Shown here: positions 17,037-25,221 of the stretch, piece by piece | How the letters are laid out: each line of letters opens with the position of its first letter | How positions within the stretch are numbered: the first letter of the stretch is position 1 | Assembly (NCBI GenBank): GCA_030431635.1 | Contig: JAUIIL010000012.1 | Location: forward strand, 1 to 64,000 | Length of the DNA: 64,000 bases | Direction of reading: 5' to 3' | DNA from: Bacteriovoracia bacterium | Lineage (GTDB): Bacteria; Bdellovibrionota; Bacteriovoracia; Bacteriovoracales; Bacteriovoracaceae | Position numbers and translations under genes: made by a program | Notes under the pieces: generated by a model | The model's database searches: none | Told to the model about the DNA's origin: nothing | What the model saw: the letters and a program-made list of their open reading frames with translations, nothing else

Positions 17037-18774
17037 AAGAAGATTAAGCCATAAAGAGGTAAAGAAACTAGTTCTAAAAGTCGTTTCCGACTGTAAAGCA
17101 CTTGCGAAAAGTCATGTAAAGAACTGGAAGCCTGTGGATAAGAAGTGGCCCACAATTAATGGAGCTGTTTATTTAAGACTTTCGGATGATACCCAGGTTG
17201 CCGTAGAGAGAGGATCACTTGAGCAGCAAATTCATATTGCTATCGCAGAGTCACAATATCGTTCTGAACAAGAGCGAATCAATTATAGAATTACTGAATT
17301 TTATATTGAGCCTGGAATCACTGGGACCCATGATAATCGTCCTGAATTCATTCGACTCCAACACAATATAGGTCTTCAAAAGCATAGATTTATTATCTTC
17401 AAAGAAATTTCTCGCTTGGTTAGAGATGTTGAAATCTGGAAGCGTTTTTTCAAATTATGCCAAACTTATGACTGTGAAATTTGTATTCGCGGATTGCCCT
17501 TTAATCCCAACGATCCAGCCTCAATTTTGCAACTTGACCAATTGGCTGCCTATGCTGAATTTGAATCACGCACTACTTCAAAGAGAATAAAAGAAAGCAA
17601 TCACTCGGCTTTGATTACATCAGGAAAATTCAATGGCAATTTTCCATTGTTGGGTTTTGATGTCGTCAATAATGAACATGGCGAAAGCACAGGTGTTTAC
17701 AGGCCAAATAAGAAGGAGCTAAAACAGGTCGAATGGATTATGAAATCATTTCTCAGAGCTGACCAGTATAAAACTCTAATTCAGTGGTGCGATGACAAAA
17801 ATATCAAGAATAAGAGAGGTCAAAAGTTTAATCATGCCAGTATAAAAGCCCTTCTGAGTAATCCTCGATACATTGGTAAATGGTATCGAAATAAGCATAA
17901 TGAAGGGAAACGGCAGAATAAACTGATGCCTTATGACAGATATACTGAGGTTAGTTTTGATTATGGTTGCGTTATTGAAGAGTCCTTGTGGAGCAAAGTT
18001 CAGGAAAAAATCAAGGAAATGGAAAGTGCAAGAGTCAGGGGCGTTAGACGATGTTACCCTCTGTCTGGTCTTCTTGTATTTGACGATGGATCAACTTTTG
18101 TCGGCCATAGTGCTAAGGGAAGAAGTAGTGGGCTGACTTATTATTACAATAAGCAGAATAATCTCAGAATACGGTCGGAATTATTTGAGACTGAAGTTGA
18201 AAAAATATTAAGACAAATTGTATGCAACTCTGATGAGTTCCAGCAAAGCATTTCTAATTTTATGTCTGAGAGAGACAATGCAGTTGATGTAATGAGTGCA
18301 AAAATTCAGGAGATAGATGATAGGCTCCAAGCCCTAGATGATGAAAAAGCTCAATTAGATAAACGCTTAAATTTTCTTTTAGATGATGACGACCCTGACA
18401 TGGCCCAATCATTTAAAGAGGAATACAAAAAGCAATACTTGCTTGGGAAAAAAGAGCGACAAGAGCTTCTTGAGAAGAGGGAAAAATTCTGCTTGCTACA
18501 AGATCAGGTAGCGAGAGCGGAAGCCTTTGGCAAGGCAGGAGATATGAAAGTCGTAAATGCTGCCCTTGGCCATTTACGCCGAAATGACTTAATTTCACTT
18601 AAGTCTCTCTACAAAAAATTGTTTCCAAAAATTCTCGTCCGTTTTCAGGACAATTCCAAAATTCAATTAAAATTCTTTTTTAACAATGTGTCTTCAACCC
18701 TTGGCAGGGTTGAGGACATTTTCCGCGCTTGGATTAAAATGGTGGAATCGTCGGGATCTCACCTAAGTATATAG
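17029..18774 (+). CDS. Large serine recombinase
   Basis: 581 residues, the usual size for site-specific integrases of the phiC31 class. The resolvase domain (about residues 45-190) has the catalytic Ser in YLRLSDDTQ and the Arg-rich EISRLVRDVE. The recombinase domain (about 200-320) ends in LLSNPRYIGKWYRN. A coiled coil lies at about 420-500. The zinc-ribbon position (LSGLLVFDDGSTFVGHS) lacks all the Cys found in the family. The start is supported by AGAGGAAG. It may be the integrase of a separate small element that ends here. Confidence 0.88.
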   Translation: MARRRLSHKEVKKLVLKVVSDCKALAKSHVKNWKPVDKKWPTINGAVYLRLSDDTQVAVERGSLEQQIHIAIAESQYRSEQERINYRITEFYIEPGITGTHDNRPEFIRLQHNIGLQKHRFIIFKEISRLVRDVEIWKRFFKLCQTYDCEICIRGLPFNPNDPASILQLDQLAAYAEFESRTTSKRIKESNHSALITSGKFNGNFPLLGFDVVNNEHGESTGVYRPNKKELKQVEWIMKSFLRADQYKTLIQWCDDKNIKNKRGQKFNHASIKALLSNPRYIGKWYRNKHNEGKRQNKLMPYDRYTEVSFDYGCVIEESLWSKVQEKIKEMESARVRGVRRCYPLSGLLVFDDGSTFVGHSAKGRSSGLTYYYNKQNNLRIRSELFETEVEKILRQIVCNSDEFQQSISNFMSERDNAVDVMSAKIQEIDDRLQALDDEKAQLDKRLNFLLDDDDPDMAQSFKEEYKKQYLLGKKERQELLEKREKFCLLQDQVARAEAFGKAGDMKVVNAALGHLRRNDLISLKSLYKKLFPKILVRFQDNSKIQLKFFFNNVSSTLGRVEDIFRAWIKMVESSGSHLSI

Positions 18775-18853
18775 AATAACTGAAACCTACTTCTTTGATG
18801 TAGCCAAAGTAGCCAGTCTTCATATTAGGAATTCTAACTACATTTTTGGCCAT
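18734..18853 (-). CDS. Possible 39-aa small protein downstream of the integrase
   Basis: Minus-strand ATG at 18853 with AAAGGA upstream; reads MAKNVVRIPNMKTGYFGYI and ends IPTIPPF. It starts 31 bp after the tyrosine integrase stop and overlaps the end of the serine recombinase by about 40 bp. There is no family match. The left attachment site of the conjugative element is expected in or near this stretch, so the frame could be element-end sequence. Confidence 0.3.
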   Translation of the reverse strand: MAKNVVRIPNMKTGYFGYIKEVGFSYSIYLGEIPTIPPF

Positions 18854-18884
18854 TATCAAATCCTTTCTAGGAAAAAGAGACAGC

Positions 18885-20051
18885 TTATGCCGCCTCTTTT
18901 TTAATTAATGTGGGAATACTTAGCGCAGTGCCATCAGTCTTTTTTGGGGTCGGAGAAGTCAAAAATTGAAGCTTCTCCGTAGCACCTTTCTCACTGATAC
19001 CAGAAAGCCTAATATAGATCTGAAAGCTCTTAATATCCTTCCAGCCTCCAATTAGCCTCACTACTGATGGTTCAACACCAGCAGCCAGCAAATGCGTAGC
19101 AAAGCAAGCTCTGAGCGTGTGAAATCGTACTGAGGGAATCCCTATATGGTTGCAAAACTCTCTTAAGACTTTTGCTTGCTCCCTTCCTTGCCATTCCTTT
19201 AGGCGAGGAAGTAGGAATTCTCCATCTGGGTTTGCTTCCATAATTTCTAGAAGAAGTTTTTTTAGGTCTTCTGAAATTGGTACATTTCGCCAGTATGATT
19301 TCTTAGTAGGCTTAAGCCTTTCGTTCAAAAAATCCCATGAGTTTGTGATCCGAATTAATCCAAGTTCAAAATCAATTGATTCTTTTCTTAGGGCATAAAG
19401 CTCACCATTACGGCATCCTGTATTGAGGGCCATTGCCCATACATGATACCAGGCATGATCTAGCCTCTGAGCTTCAGACAAAAGCCTTTGGCACTCTTCA
19501 AGGGTCAAAATCTCCTTAATCTTATCTTCCTGTTTAATTTTAAACTGAAGATTATGAACAGGGGACACAGTAACTCCCTTGATGATTCCTTCCTCAATCC
19601 CATAGTTATAAACTGTATTGATGGCACACTTGATTTTTCGAGTATGAGACTTTGACAGTCCAGAGTCTAAAGCTTCTCTTAAGACTTTCTTTCCATGTCC
19701 TCTGTTTAGATCTTCACAAGGAAGTTCTAACCAGCTTTCAGTCCATTTCTTAAGTGTGTTTACTATTCCATCAATTGTTTTGTCGCTGAGATCGCTGAAA
19801 TAACCTTGTTTAGCATCAAATTCCCAACGTCCAATAACAACTCGCCAGATTGAGCTTGTGCCTTCTCTGTGAGCTATTTCTTGAACAATCTCTTTAAGGT
19901 ATTTTTTTTCAATTCTAAGGGCCTCAGCCTGTGAGGAAATCCCTTTTCTTCGTTTTTGAATACGAAGTGTGGGGATTTTTTTACTCCTTACATTCACATA
20001 TACCTCATAACGCTTGGTATTTTCATCATCATTGTACGTTCTAATTGCCAT
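18885..20051 (-). CDS. Tyrosine recombinase (integrase)
   Basis: 388 residues. The catalytic domain holds Arg in NTGCRNGELYALR, the HxxR box in FHTLRACFATHLLAAG, and the nucleophile Tyr in GGWKDIKSFQIYIRLSG. The N-terminal arm-type binding and core-binding regions precede. It lies at the left end of the conjugative module next to an excisionase-like gene, so it probably integrates and excises the element. Confidence 0.9.
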   Translation of the reverse strand: MAIRTYNDDENTKRYEVYVNVRSKKIPTLRIQKRRKGISSQAEALRIEKKYLKEIVQEIAHREGTSSIWRVVIGRWEFDAKQGYFSDLSDKTIDGIVNTLKKWTESWLELPCEDLNRGHGKKVLREALDSGLSKSHTRKIKCAINTVYNYGIEEGIIKGVTVSPVHNLQFKIKQEDKIKEILTLEECQRLLSEAQRLDHAWYHVWAMALNTGCRNGELYALRKESIDFELGLIRITNSWDFLNERLKPTKKSYWRNVPISEDLKKLLLEIMEANPDGEFLLPRLKEWQGREQAKVLREFCNHIGIPSVRFHTLRACFATHLLAAGVEPSVVRLIGGWKDIKSFQIYIRLSGISEKGATEKLQFLTSPTPKKTDGTALSIPTLIKKEAA

Positions 20052-20061
20052 TGAAGCCTCC

Positions 20062-20295
20062 TTAATGTGCAGAAGATTCCAACATCGAATCTAGATCGCT
20101 TTTCTTAAAATACAATTTCCCAAGCCATTTATATCGAGTAATTTGACCTCGATGAACAGCAATGCGAATTGCATTTTCTGATCTCCTCAAATACCTAGCG
20201 GCATCCTTAATCGTCATCCATATTAAATTTTCAAAGAGCCTATCAGTCTCACACATTTCGTGATTTACAGACTGACTTTTAATAGAATTAATCAT
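20062..20295 (-). CDS. Excisionase-like HTH protein
   Basis: 77 residues with a MerR/excisionase-type wHTH: MTIKDAARYLRRSENAIRIA then VHRGQITRYKWLGKLYFKKS, common in Xis and DNA-binding helix-turn-helix_17 proteins. GGAG precedes the ATG. It is 10 bp upstream of the integrase in the same direction, the usual xis-int order, and probably sets recombination direction. Confidence 0.7.
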   Translation of the reverse strand: MINSIKSQSVNHEMCETDRLFENLIWMTIKDAARYLRRSENAIRIAVHRGQITRYKWLGKLYFKKSDLDSMLESSAH

Positions 20296-20342
20296 ATCAA
20301 TATCTCCAAATAATTTTAAGTAAAAAAGTTGTTCCTGAATTT

Positions 20343-20675
20343 TTAAGCAGACAGACTTTGATTCATTAAAATTCCAAGAAAATCATCTTTAGATATTTTT
20401 CCGTTTTTCTTAACGTACTCACGAAATTTAATTTCAAGTCGATCAGTATTTGATAGTGAATTTTCCTGTAATTTTTTAATATGGTGATCTTGAATCAAAT
20501 CTAGTGCTGATTCGATAATCTCCATTGCTAGAACACGTTTGCCGTAATCTTTCTTATTAGCTTTAGAGAGAATGTTGGATAGTTTTTTCTGAACTTTTGA
20601 GCTGATTCTGACAGCAGTAAAGTTGTTCTGTTTTTTAATTTCTTTTGTTCTATTTTCTAATTTATTTTGTTCCAT
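20343..20675 (-). CDS. Small DNA-binding-type protein, paralogue of the protein at 62925-63356
   Basis: 110 residues with no named family. The order TAVRISSKVQKKLSNIL, then MEIIESALDLIQDHHIKKL, then REYVKKNGKISKDDFLGIL recurs in the protein at 62925-63356. The first part looks like a ribbon-helix-helix-type strand and helix; that is inference. It may be an element-encoded regulator or accessory transfer factor. Confidence 0.55.
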   Translation of the reverse strand: MEQNKLENRTKEIKKQNNFTAVRISSKVQKKLSNILSKANKKDYGKRVLAMEIIESALDLIQDHHIKKLQENSLSNTDRLEIKFREYVKKNGKISKDDFLGILMNQSLSA

Positions 20676-20744
20676 TTTAAGTCCTCCGTTTTGTTAAAAA
20701 AACGAGAAGACCGCTTTGTGGTAGTAGGTTTCTCTTTGGTTAGG

Positions 20745-22646
20745 TTATCTACTAAAATCTAAACCTTTTTCTTTCGATCTAGATTTTCCAGATATATCAA
20801 TGAAATTAACTTTAATTCCATGTTTTGATAGCTCCATCTTTTTTTGTGAGCTTAGTTCTTTAGCGTCAAAGCCAAACAAGTCAATTTCCTTAACTGACTT
20901 GTTGTTGGCCAAAAAGAAGTCAAGGGCCTCTAAATTCTTGTCACCCAAGACTAATATGTTATCGCTACTTTTATAGTTCATAAGACCCTTTGAGTTAGTT
21001 TCTTTCATAAACTCAAATGGGTCTTTAAAAAGGTGCATCTTAGGGCTAGTGCCGTGTTGCTTTAAAAAGCTGCTTGTTAACTTTCCAAGCAAGCTTTTGT
21101 TATAAGTTCCATCTTTTTTAGGTGAGTAACTTACAGCACCATCATTCTTATCACCCAAAAGGAAGCGAATCACTCCCTGGGTGTTAACTTGAACTCTTTT
21201 AGTCTTATATAGCCACAAAGACATTTCAGACTTGTGTCCAAGAGACTTTAAGAGTTTGCTTATCGCTGAGACACTTTCTTTTTCATTTTTTCTTCTTGAA
21301 AAAGGAATTGTGAACTCACGATAAGTTTTGTCCTCAAGTCCAAGATAGGACTGAAGTAGGTGCAATCTTTCATTCCCAGTAATAAGAGCAATTGATTCTA
21401 AAAGATTTACGTCCTTATGATTAGCTACAAACTCAATTAATGTTCCTTGGGTGCCAACCTTACGACCTTTCTTTGTCTTGATGTTTTCCCATTTATTACC
21501 TTTAATTAAGATATGCTCACGGCCTTTTATTGTATAACTTCCATCTTTGTTCTCATTAAGGGCAATTCCATTGTTTTTGCAATACTCGACAATTGATCTA
21601 TTACTAGCTTCTGTAATGGATCTATGAATAGAATCATAAATAGTATAACCAAGGTTATCAGCAAATACTTTATCTTGATTTTTAGTATTTGATTCTCTGT
21701 CTCCATTATGAATAGTTTCATCTCTTTTTTGAATGAGTTGTTTTTTAAACTTTTGATGTCCGCCTGGATGGTATGGAAAATCGTCTTTATCTCCCAAAAG
21801 ATTTCCTTTTCCATCATGAAGATATTTGCTTTGTTCTTCGAGGTATTTTCTAATTTTTGGTCTTGCTCTTTGCTCATACTCATTTCTTTTGAATGTTTCA
21901 AATAGTTGCTCCTTCTTATACAATTCTCCAAGTTTTCGATCACGGATACCTTTTTCTCTGTTTGCTGGAAAATAGGTTAAGACATTACCACGATCATTTA
22001 CACGGACACCAAGTTCACCCATAAAAGATATAAACTCTTGCAGATTAACTGAAATTCTCCTCGCAATGTCTGCTTTTCTCATTACTGAATGTTGATGAGA
22101 AGTTCTTCCATGCTTAACAGCTTCTCTAGCTGCTCTAGAGAGTCTTTCTTTCTGCTTGGAGTTTCTTTTTTCCACAGTAGAAAGGCCGTTTTCTCTAGAT
22201 GACTTATCACACACATTGTTCCAACGACTTCTATTTTTCCAGTCACTTTTCATAGCAATACCATCATTTGAAATGCGACAAAATAAGACATGAGTGTGGA
22301 AACAGCCATTGTCGTTGTAGTGTGGAACTACAACAAAGCTATGATTTGGAAATGCTGCCTTAGCATTATTAATTCCGATGCTATAAAGTTTCTCTGCGCC
22401 GACTCGTTTTGTTTCTTCTGGCGACCAAGATTCAACATATTCTATAGCTAGGTTATTATTCAATTTCTTATGTTCCTTTGCAATTGTCATAAAATCTATG
22501 TTCCAGTTTCTCCCGCAATCTTGATAATAAATGTCCATCTCAGGGATTTTTTTATCTTCAAGATATTTTTTATAATCTTCAGCATTTCGTTTTCTTGGTT
22601 TGTCTTCCTTTATTCGTCTGTATCCGACTTGTTTAGGCACTGACAT
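20745..22646 (-). CDS. MOBP-type relaxase with primase-like C-terminal region
   Basis: About 633 residues from the ATG at 22646 (MSVPKQVGYRR), which overlaps mobC by 14 bp; an ATG 12 codons earlier is possible. It nicks oriT and pilots the strand. The metal-binding histidines are in HYNDNGCFHTHVLFC, the H-x2-D-N-type motif III of VirD2/MobA relaxases. About residues 350-440 resemble a DnaG N-terminal-like domain (YTIKGREHILIKGNKWENI, GTLIEFVANH) lacking zinc Cys. The last ~110 residues (NILVLGDKNLEALDFFL, EIDLFGFDAKEL) resemble a Toprim fold, as in DUF3991-Toprim proteins. A linked primase-like function would fit replacement-strand synthesis. Confidence 0.8.
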   Translation of the reverse strand: MSVPKQVGYRRIKEDKPRKRNAEDYKKYLEDKKIPEMDIYYQDCGRNWNIDFMTIAKEHKKLNNNLAIEYVESWSPEETKRVGAEKLYSIGINNAKAAFPNHSFVVVPHYNDNGCFHTHVLFCRISNDGIAMKSDWKNRSRWNNVCDKSSRENGLSTVEKRNSKQKERLSRAAREAVKHGRTSHQHSVMRKADIARRISVNLQEFISFMGELGVRVNDRGNVLTYFPANREKGIRDRKLGELYKKEQLFETFKRNEYEQRARPKIRKYLEEQSKYLHDGKGNLLGDKDDFPYHPGGHQKFKKQLIQKRDETIHNGDRESNTKNQDKVFADNLGYTIYDSIHRSITEASNRSIVEYCKNNGIALNENKDGSYTIKGREHILIKGNKWENIKTKKGRKVGTQGTLIEFVANHKDVNLLESIALITGNERLHLLQSYLGLEDKTYREFTIPFSRRKNEKESVSAISKLLKSLGHKSEMSLWLYKTKRVQVNTQGVIRFLLGDKNDGAVSYSPKKDGTYNKSLLGKLTSSFLKQHGTSPKMHLFKDPFEFMKETNSKGLMNYKSSDNILVLGDKNLEALDFFLANNKSVKEIDLFGFDAKELSSQKKMELSKHGIKVNFIDISGKSRSKEKGLDFSR

Positions 22647-22971
22647 GGGACACAAGTAGTTCTCTAATTTTTGAAATATCATCAGAACACTCTTCAAACG
22701 AACTGTGCCAACCTTTCCTAAAACCACTATTTAGGTGTCTTGCAATTTGATTAAAATTGTTTCCTATTCTTTTAAGTTCAGTCACAATTTTATTGCAACT
22801 ATCTTGAGGCATAAGCGGTCTGTGAACTGCTTTGTTTAAAAGACAAGACTTCGCATAGCTATTAACTTTTTCGCCTCTTTCATTTGCAATTTTCTCAATA
22901 TATGAAAGTTCTTCTTCTGTTACTCTTAAGTAAATAACAGGTCTTTTCTTTTTGTTTGATTTATTATCCAT
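22633..22971 (-). CDS. mobC: MobC-like mobilisation accessory protein
   Basis: 112 residues from the ATG at 22971, which has AAGGAG; the frame opens 11 codons earlier. An N-terminal ribbon-helix-helix (VIYLRVTEEELSYIEKIA) is followed by the MobC signature ELKRIGNNFNQIARHLNSG. It helps the relaxase open oriT. It overlaps the relaxase start, the usual mobC-mobA arrangement. Confidence 0.85.
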   Translation of the reverse strand: MDNKSNKKKRPVIYLRVTEEELSYIEKIANERGEKVNSYAKSCLLNKAVHRPLMPQDSCNKIVTELKRIGNNFNQIARHLNSGFRKGWHSSFEECSDDISKIRELLVSHVSA

Positions 22972-23032
22972 AGACTTCTCCTTTGTATTAAGAAAAGTCC
23001 TCATTTGTGATTGTTGACTTCTTTAGATTTAT

Positions 23033-23224
23033 TTAAAGTAATACTAATTCTTTGATTTCTTTTACCAATTTTACTAGCTCAGAAATTACACATTTGACAT
23101 TACTGAGATCAACCTCGTCGTCAAAATCTTCTTCATTGAGCTTTTCAGTGTTTTCTTCTAATTTAGCAATGTTTTCAGCTAAATTATTTTCCTTTTCAAT
23201 CATTAGTTCTTTCATTTTTCCCAC
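23033..23224 (-). CDS. Small coiled-coil protein, 63 aa
   Basis: GTG start with AAGGAG 7 bp upstream; it overlaps the end of the lipoprotein gene by 29 bp. Nearly the whole protein is predicted coiled coil, with heptads from residue 8 onward and an acidic break EEDFDDEVD. There is one Cys. Function unknown; it sits between a transfer-type lipoprotein and mobC. Confidence 0.5.
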   Translation of the reverse strand: MGKMKELMIEKENNLAENIAKLEENTEKLNEEDFDDEVDLSNVKCVISELVKLVKEIKELVLL

Positions 23225-23513
23225 AATGACACTCCTTTTTTTGCTTTGGCGTGAGCTTATTTATAACAACTTTGTTTGAGTTATAAATTGTCTTGAGAGC
23301 TTCATTTTGAATTTCGTTGTTCTCACAAGTTGAATTCTTTGGATTTGAATTATTTGACATAACTGCTTCTATTGTTGAATTTTGAAGTTCTAATGTCTCA
23401 ATTAATTTCATGTCTCTTTTGTTATTTGTAGTGCAGCCACTTGTTATTGTTATAATTAGTAGAGTTGATGTTATTTTTTGTAGTTTAGTTGGTTTGTTTA
23501 TTTTGTTATGCAA
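23196..23513 (-). CDS. Small lipoprotein
   Basis: 105 residues starting at TTG 23513, chosen because GGAGG lies 4 bp upstream and the signal begins right there. The lipobox is TITSGC. The mature part is Asn/Lys-rich with Cys at STCENN and ECHCGK near the end. Conjugation systems often carry such small lipoproteins (VirB7/TraV-like), but homology cannot be shown here. Confidence 0.5.
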   Translation of the reverse strand: MHNKINKPTKLQKITSTLLIITITSGCTTNNKRDMKLIETLELQNSTIEAVMSNNSNPKNSTCENNEIQNEALKTIYNSNKVVINKLTPKQKKECHCGKNERTND

Positions 23514-23598
23514 TTTTCCTCCTTTTTTTACTTGTTTCTTATTTTTGTTGTTCTTTGTTTGATTGACAGCAAGATAGACCTTTGCAAGCAAATGTCCC

Positions 23599-23664
23599 AA
23601 AACGTCCCTTCGGGCAAGGGCCTTTGGCCACGTTTAGCTTGTTGGGGGACACCCCCAATCCCCC
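23599..23664. other. Candidate origin of transfer (oriT) with clustered inverted repeats
   Basis: A GC-rich island in AT-rich surroundings, non-coding, between the transfer operon end and the lipoprotein-mobC-relaxase genes. AAACGT (23600-23605) pairs with ACGTTT (23630-23635) and encloses CCC-TTC-GGG and GGCC-TTT-GGCC. Just beyond, TTGGGGG-ACA-CCCCCAA (23642-23658) is a perfect 7-bp hairpin. Location upstream of mobC and the palindromes fit an oriT. The nic site cannot be placed. Confidence 0.5.
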
Positions 23665-23689
23665 GACGGTCGCTTCGCTCCCTTGTCTT

Positions 23690-25219
23690 TTATGCGCCAT
23701 TTTTTGCTCCTGTTGATCCTATGGGAAGTCCTGTCGCTACTCCTGCAATGTTACTTGCTGAATTCTTAGCTCCATCAACGAATTCAGGCTTATGCTCTGA
23801 ATCTGTCTCTGTAAGTATGGGTCTTAAGAAGTATAGAACCATGCCAGTTGTGGCAAATGGGACCATTGTTTGAGCTAATGTGAATACTGAGTAGCTATAA
23901 TAGATCCTCTCTAAGACAAGCTCTGCGGAATATAGACTAATACCATCAGAAAGGCTTCCGTATGCAGATAGTACGTTTGCTGATTTAGAGATATTATTCA
24001 TCACATGATACATGATTGTCCAAATAGGAGTCCACATACAGACTGACAGGTACACCCAAAACCAAGAAGTGATGACCTTCCATTTTCCAGCTACTACAAA
24101 AAAGATGAGCCAGGGGAAGATCCCAATAAGCACCATTTGTGTGATACCCTTTATATGGGGTGCTCTCGCCAAGAGTTCGCTAAATTTTTGCGCTCTCTCT
24201 GCTGCTTCTGATGCACCATGAATGTTTGACCATTTTCCAAGACTTATCATTGATAAGAAAGAATCCCAGGAGAAAAACCTGTTCATGTATTGGAAAACTG
24301 TGCCCGCTGTTCCTGGTGGATTTGAACCTTTATGAACGCCCCAAAACCCTTCTTTTTTGTCCTTGTAGTAATTGTTGAGCATTGAGGACATAGAGGCATT
24401 AGCTATTGAAACTCTTGCTTGTGGATCATTTTCTAATGCACCTGCTGTGGGATAGAACTTCTTTTTTGCCGTATAACGACGTAGGCTTTCACGAATATTA
24501 CTTTTCAAGTCTCTACAGGTAAAGGCACTGCCAAATTCAGTTTTTGAAAGCTCAATCTGGTCTAGCATTCCATTAATCCAGCTATTTCCATTGTAGAAGC
24601 CACTGAGATTAATATGCTCATTTTCGGCCTTGTTCACCTTGGAATAAACTCTCATTATACAATTTCTTGTATAGCTATTTATTTGCTTTTGAATCTCTGG
24701 GTCTTCGATAGTTGCTGATCCAGCTAACATAATTGCTTTTGCATAGCCATGAGGTCCATTGAGGTATGAATCACTTTCTGTTCCGAAAATATACTCACCA
24801 GCATGAGCAGTATATCTACTGATCTCTTCAGCAGTTCGGCTTAATATATCGAAGATGAAGCTTACTTTATAATCACGATTAGCATTGCCGAATCTTTTTT
24901 GGATATAAGAATTTTCATTCCATGATATTCCGTTATAGCCTTTAATTTGTGATTCTGACCCGATTCTCAATATTGAAATACCAAGGACCAGGCAAAGAAT
25001 AATTTTAACAAATTGAGATAGTGGAACATTATAGCGTTTGACCAAATTTCCCATAATATGTCGTGCTGTAAATTTCCAAGTAGTAAGTAGAAATAAACCA
25101 CCAAATAAAAGGAGTAGAAGTCCCTTGAAAAAAGGTTCAGAAGTAATGATCTCAATAGAACCTGAGTGAAACATGAGTCCAAGGTATTTATAAAGAGCTT
25201 CATAGGCAGTATTTGAAAA
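23690..25219 (-). CDS. traG: TraG-like mating-pair stabilisation membrane protein (N-terminal type)
   Basis: 509 residues from the ATG at 25219, with AGGGGG upstream and 2 bp after the previous stop. Hydrophobic segments at about residues 30-50, 72-90, 375-395 and 445-465 surround a large periplasmic region, as in the N-terminal half of F TraG. The long C-terminal periplasmic domain of F TraG (~940 aa) is missing. The segment APHIKGITQMVLIGIFPWL is typical of the family. It is the last gene of the transfer operon. Confidence 0.65.
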   Translation of the reverse strand, partial: FSNTAYEALYKYLGLMFHSGSIEIITSEPFFKGLLLLLFGGLFLLTTWKFTARHIMGNLVKRYNVPLSQFVKIILCLVLGISILRIGSESQIKGYNGISWNENSYIQKRFGNANRDYKVSFIFDILSRTAEEISRYTAHAGEYIFGTESDSYLNGPHGYAKAIMLAGSATIEDPEIQKQINSYTRNCIMRVYSKVNKAENEHINLSGFYNGNSWINGMLDQIELSKTEFGSAFTCRDLKSNIRESLRRYTAKKKFYPTAGALENDPQARVSIANASMSSMLNNYYKDKKEGFWGVHKGSNPPGTAGTVFQYMNRFFSWDSFLSMISLGKWSNIHGASEAAERAQKFSELLARAPHIKGITQMVLIGIFPWLIFFVVAGKWKVITSWFWVYLSVCMWTPIWTIMYHVMNNISKSANVLSAYGSLSDGISLYSAELVLERIYYSYSVFTLAQTMVPFATTGMVLYFLRPILTETDSEHKPEFVDGAKNSASNIAGVATGLPIGSTGAKNGA

Positions 25220-25221
25220 CA

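Noticed and set aside
24461-24467. A AAA AAG in frame inside traG (GCA AAA AAG)
   Set aside because: The gene continues unbroken and the -1 frame ends within about a dozen codons, so no frameshift product is predicted; useful as an internal control.
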